Source of the DNA: Planktotalea sp.
GTDB taxonomy: Bacteria; Pseudomonadota; Alphaproteobacteria; Rhodobacterales; Rhodobacteraceae
NCBI GenBank assembly: GCA_024645145.1
Contig: JAHEGL010000063.1
Span: 1-7,017, forward strand
DNA length: 7,017 nucleotides
Direction of reading: 5' to 3'
The first letter of the stretch is position 1; every line of letters begins with the position of its first letter. The position numbers and the translations under genes were made by a program. This document shows, piece by piece, positions 5,494-7,017 of the stretch. The notes under the pieces were generated by a model, which did not search any database, had not been told where the DNA came from, and worked only from the letters and a program-made list of their open reading frames with translations.

Positions 5494-6635
5494 CCCAACA
5501 TCTGTTTTTGACCGATGAACACGAAATTCTACGTGACCAAATCCGTCGCTTTGTTGCCGAGCGGGTTCATCCCGTTGCCGACCAGTGGGAAAAAGACGGC
5601 TTTGTGCCGCGTGAAATCCTGCGCGAGATGGGCGAGCTGGGCCTGTTCGGCATTCGCTATCCTGAGGAATATGGTGGCAGCGCGATGGACACCCGCGCCA
5701 CAGCTGTTCTTGCCGAAGAACTGGGCCGCTCGACCTATTCAGGCTTTGCGATCACGGCATTGGTGCATACCGACATGGCCTCGGTGCACTTGTTCAACGC
5801 TGGCACGGACGCACAGCGCGCAGCCTTTATGCCTGATATCATCGCGGGGCGCAAAATTGTTGCCGTGGCGGTCACCGAGCCTGACGCGGGCTCGGATGTG
5901 AAAGGCATCCGCACCAATGCCCGCCGTGATGGCGATGATTTCGTGCTGAATGGATCAAAAATGTTCATCACCAACGGTGTCCATGCAGATCTCTACTGCG
6001 TTGCGGTGAAAACTGACACACAAGGGCCAGCCAGCCAATCTGTCACCATCTTTCTGGTAGAGAAAGGCACGCCAGGTTTTACCGTCAGCCGCACGCTCGA
6101 CAAAACCGGTTGGCGTTCATCAGACACAGCCGAGCTGTCCCTTCAGGATTGCCGCATACCAGCAGCAAATATTCTGGGAGAGGAAGGGCGCGGCTTTTAT
6201 GCAATCATGAAGAACTTTCAGAACGAACGTGTCGTGATCGCTGCGATGGCCATGGGCGAGGCCCAAGCTGCGCTTGATCTGACGCTTGAGTATGTCAAAA
6301 CGCGTCAGGCCTTTGGTGCACCGCTTTGGTCGAAACAAGCGATCCGGCAACGACTTGCTATGCTCTCGGCCCGCGTGACAGCTGCGCGCCAGTTTGTCTA
6401 TGCCACAGCCGCGCGTGATGCGAACGGTGAAGACGTTGTCAAAGAGGTCTCGATGCTCAAGGCGCTCTGTGGTGAATTGGTTAACGAGGTCATGTATGAC
6501 TGTGTGCAATTCCATGGCGGCACCGGTTACACGCGCGAAAGCACCATCGAACGCATGGCCCGCGATGCACGTGTGCAATCCATCGGTGGCGGCGCGACCG
6601 AGGTCATGCTTGAAGAGGTCGCAAAACGGATCTGA
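5490..6635 (+). CDS. Acyl-CoA dehydrogenase, isovaleryl/citronellyl-CoA dehydrogenase-like
   Basis: This 381-residue flavoenzyme should form the 2,3 double bond of an acyl-CoA, passing electrons to electron-transfer flavoprotein, and so supply the carboxylase with its unsaturated substrate. It has the full family length and domains: N-terminal helices (1-120), a beta domain with VAVTEPDAGSDVKG (126-139) and FITNG (159-163) at the flavin/substrate site, and C-terminal helices with TRQAFG (271-276), QFHGGTGYTRE (340-350) and IGGGATEVM (365-373). The catalytic Glu of medium-chain enzymes would sit at about residue 366, which is Gly. Glu246 in FQNERVV lies where isovaleryl- and long-chain dehydrogenases keep their base, pointing to a branched substrate. 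Overall pattern recalls AtuD (citronellyl-CoA dehydrogenase) as much as isovaleryl-CoA dehydrogenase, and I cannot separate them. It starts inside the alpha-subunit stop (ATGA) behind GGAGG at 5478-5482, with a 7-base spacer. Confidence 0.94.
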   Translation: MTQHLFLTDEHEILRDQIRRFVAERVHPVADQWEKDGFVPREILREMGELGLFGIRYPEEYGGSAMDTRATAVLAEELGRSTYSGFAITALVHTDMASVHLFNAGTDAQRAAFMPDIIAGRKIVAVAVTEPDAGSDVKGIRTNARRDGDDFVLNGSKMFITNGVHADLYCVAVKTDTQGPASQSVTIFLVEKGTPGFTVSRTLDKTGWRSSDTAELSLQDCRIPAANILGEEGRGFYAIMKNFQNERVVIAAMAMGEAQAALDLTLEYVKTRQAFGAPLWSKQAIRQRLAMLSARVTAARQFVYATAARDANGEDVVKEVSMLKALCGELVNEVMYDCVQFHGGTGYTRESTIERMARDARVQSIGGGATEVMLEEVAKRI

Positions 6636-6675
6636 AGTCGGTGGCGAAAAACGAGCCGCAGAAGCGACTGCTTTT
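6636..6675 (+). terminator. Imperfect terminator-like hairpin after the operon
   Basis: Directly after the dehydrogenase stop, AGTCG (6636-6640) pairs with CGACT (6665-6669). Inside it GTGGC (6641-6645) pairs with GCCGC (6655-6659) with one G-T pair. The loop is nine bases and a five-base bulge (6660-6664) lies on the right arm. TTTT (6672-6675) follows. The position is right, but the bulge and short T run make it a weak intrinsic terminator; Rho-dependent termination or read-through is possible. Confidence 0.35.
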
Positions 6676-6861
6676 GAACGTCTACAAGCGCTTTATGAGC
6701 AAAGGACAGCAATGTCCGCAGTGAGCCCGCTCATCAGATCAAAATGCTGCGCTGGAATCAAATGTCTGGTATCGGGAAACCGCACCCTAGAGATTGATTA
6801 CACTCCCAACAGCGGGTTTGGGCCGGTAATCCGCGAGCGATCTTCTGGTTCTCTAAAAACG

Positions 6862-6930
6862 GACTTTAGCCGCAGCATCGAAAATCGGTAAAGTGGGCTC
6901 CAAGCCGCCATTCGCTGCGTCACGTATGAA
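6862..6930 (+). repeat. Diverged intergenic repeat, right copy
   Basis: GACTTTAGCCGCA (6862-6874) and the segment starting GCCATTCGCTGCG (6907-6930) match 34-46 and 78-101 in the same orientation at 12/13 and 19/24 bases, with almost the same spacing. The second block is the left part of the hairpin at 6903-6938, which is better preserved here than on the left. The operon thus lies between two same-direction copies. Confidence 0.55.
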
Positions 6931-6938
6931 TGTCGGCT
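6903..6938. repeat. Hairpin-forming REP-like element
   Basis: The arms at 6903-6913 (AGCCGCCATTC) and 6928-6938 (GAATGTCGGCT) pair at 10 of 11 positions around a 14-base loop. The only mismatch is C6908/T6933. The right arm, AATGTCGGCT, recurs in reverse complement at 120-129, and TGTCCGC-type fragments occur at 231-237 and 6713-6719. This looks like a short dispersed, non-coding, REP-like element. I recall similar TTCGCTGC/AATGTCCGC motifs between Rhodobacterales genes but cannot verify this here. It is not followed by a T run, so I do not call it a terminator. Confidence 0.45.
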
Positions 6939-7017
6939 CTAGAATAACAGTCTCCACGCATACTGATCGTCATGCATAAAGCACACCTCAGCGCAGGCGG
7001 TGCCAAGTCCGCTGTAG

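Larger units (their letters stand above)
6636..7017. other. Downstream region without a recognisable gene
   Basis: I find no supported gene here. An open frame covering 6394-6891 is out of frame with the dehydrogenase for its first half and gives no protein-like sequence in the rest. The stretch contains the terminator-like hairpin, a small hairpin GGACA-GCAA-TGTCC (6704-6717), the inverted repeat TGAGC/GCTCA (6722-6733), two CTAG sites (6787-6790, 6939-6942) and the right copy of the flanking repeat. The composition resembles 1-508 rather than the operon. Any next gene starts beyond the window. Confidence 0.6.

Noticed and set aside
6704..6733. Small hairpins GGACA-GCAA-TGTCC and TGAGC-CC-GCTCA as terminators
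   Set aside because: Stems are only five base pairs, the second has almost no loop, and neither is followed by a T run.
6394..6891. Open frame of 165 codons running from the dehydrogenase into the right flank
   Set aside because: The first half is an out-of-frame reading of the dehydrogenase and the remainder shows no conserved or protein-like pattern and no ribosome site.
1..7017. CRISPR array, tRNA, rRNA, riboswitch, prophage or complete insertion sequence
   Set aside because: No regularly spaced repeats, cloverleaf, conserved RNA core or transposase/integrase coding was found on either strand.

Overview
The window holds one compact, rightward five-gene operon (509-6635) flanked by about 500 bp and 380 bp of DNA in which I find no gene. 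Codon use (GC-rich third positions, many GCG, CGC and GGC codons) and protein style suggest an alphaproteobacterium, most likely of the Rhodobacterales/Roseobacter type. This is an inference from style; the window has no rRNA or other marker gene.

Layout: 1-508 is an upstream region with a diverged repeat, several palindromes, an unusual cluster of CTAG tetranucleotides, and a plausible promoter with an operator-like palindrome touching the first start codon. The operon then runs: TetR-family regulator (509-1117); carboxyltransferase (beta) subunit of a biotin-dependent acyl-CoA carboxylase (1114-2712); enoyl-CoA hydratase/isomerase-family protein (2723-3508); biotin carboxylase/biotin carrier (alpha) subunit (3505-5493); acyl-CoA dehydrogenase (5490-6635). 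Three of the four junctions are ATGA overlaps and the fourth is a 10-bp gap, so this is very probably one transcript. A weak terminator-like hairpin follows the last stop. The region to 7017 carries a second copy of the upstream repeat and a hairpin element.

How the genes fit together: the set matches the core chemistry of the liu (leucine/isovalerate) and atu (acyclic terpene) pathways. A dehydrogenase makes a 2,3-unsaturated acyl-CoA, the alpha/beta carboxylase adds CO2 to the gamma carbon of a 3-methyl-2-enoyl-CoA, and the hydratase adds water to the glutaconyl-type product. The usual last enzyme, an HMG-CoA lyase-type protein, is not in the window, nor are the other atu genes. The carboxyltransferase keeps the MCC-like framework but differs at several normally conserved pocket segments. 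I therefore do not assign 3-methylcrotonyl-CoA or geranyl-CoA as substrate. The most interesting reading is a self-regulated gamma-carboxylation module for an unidentified branched acyl-CoA, possibly with its own TetR sensor.
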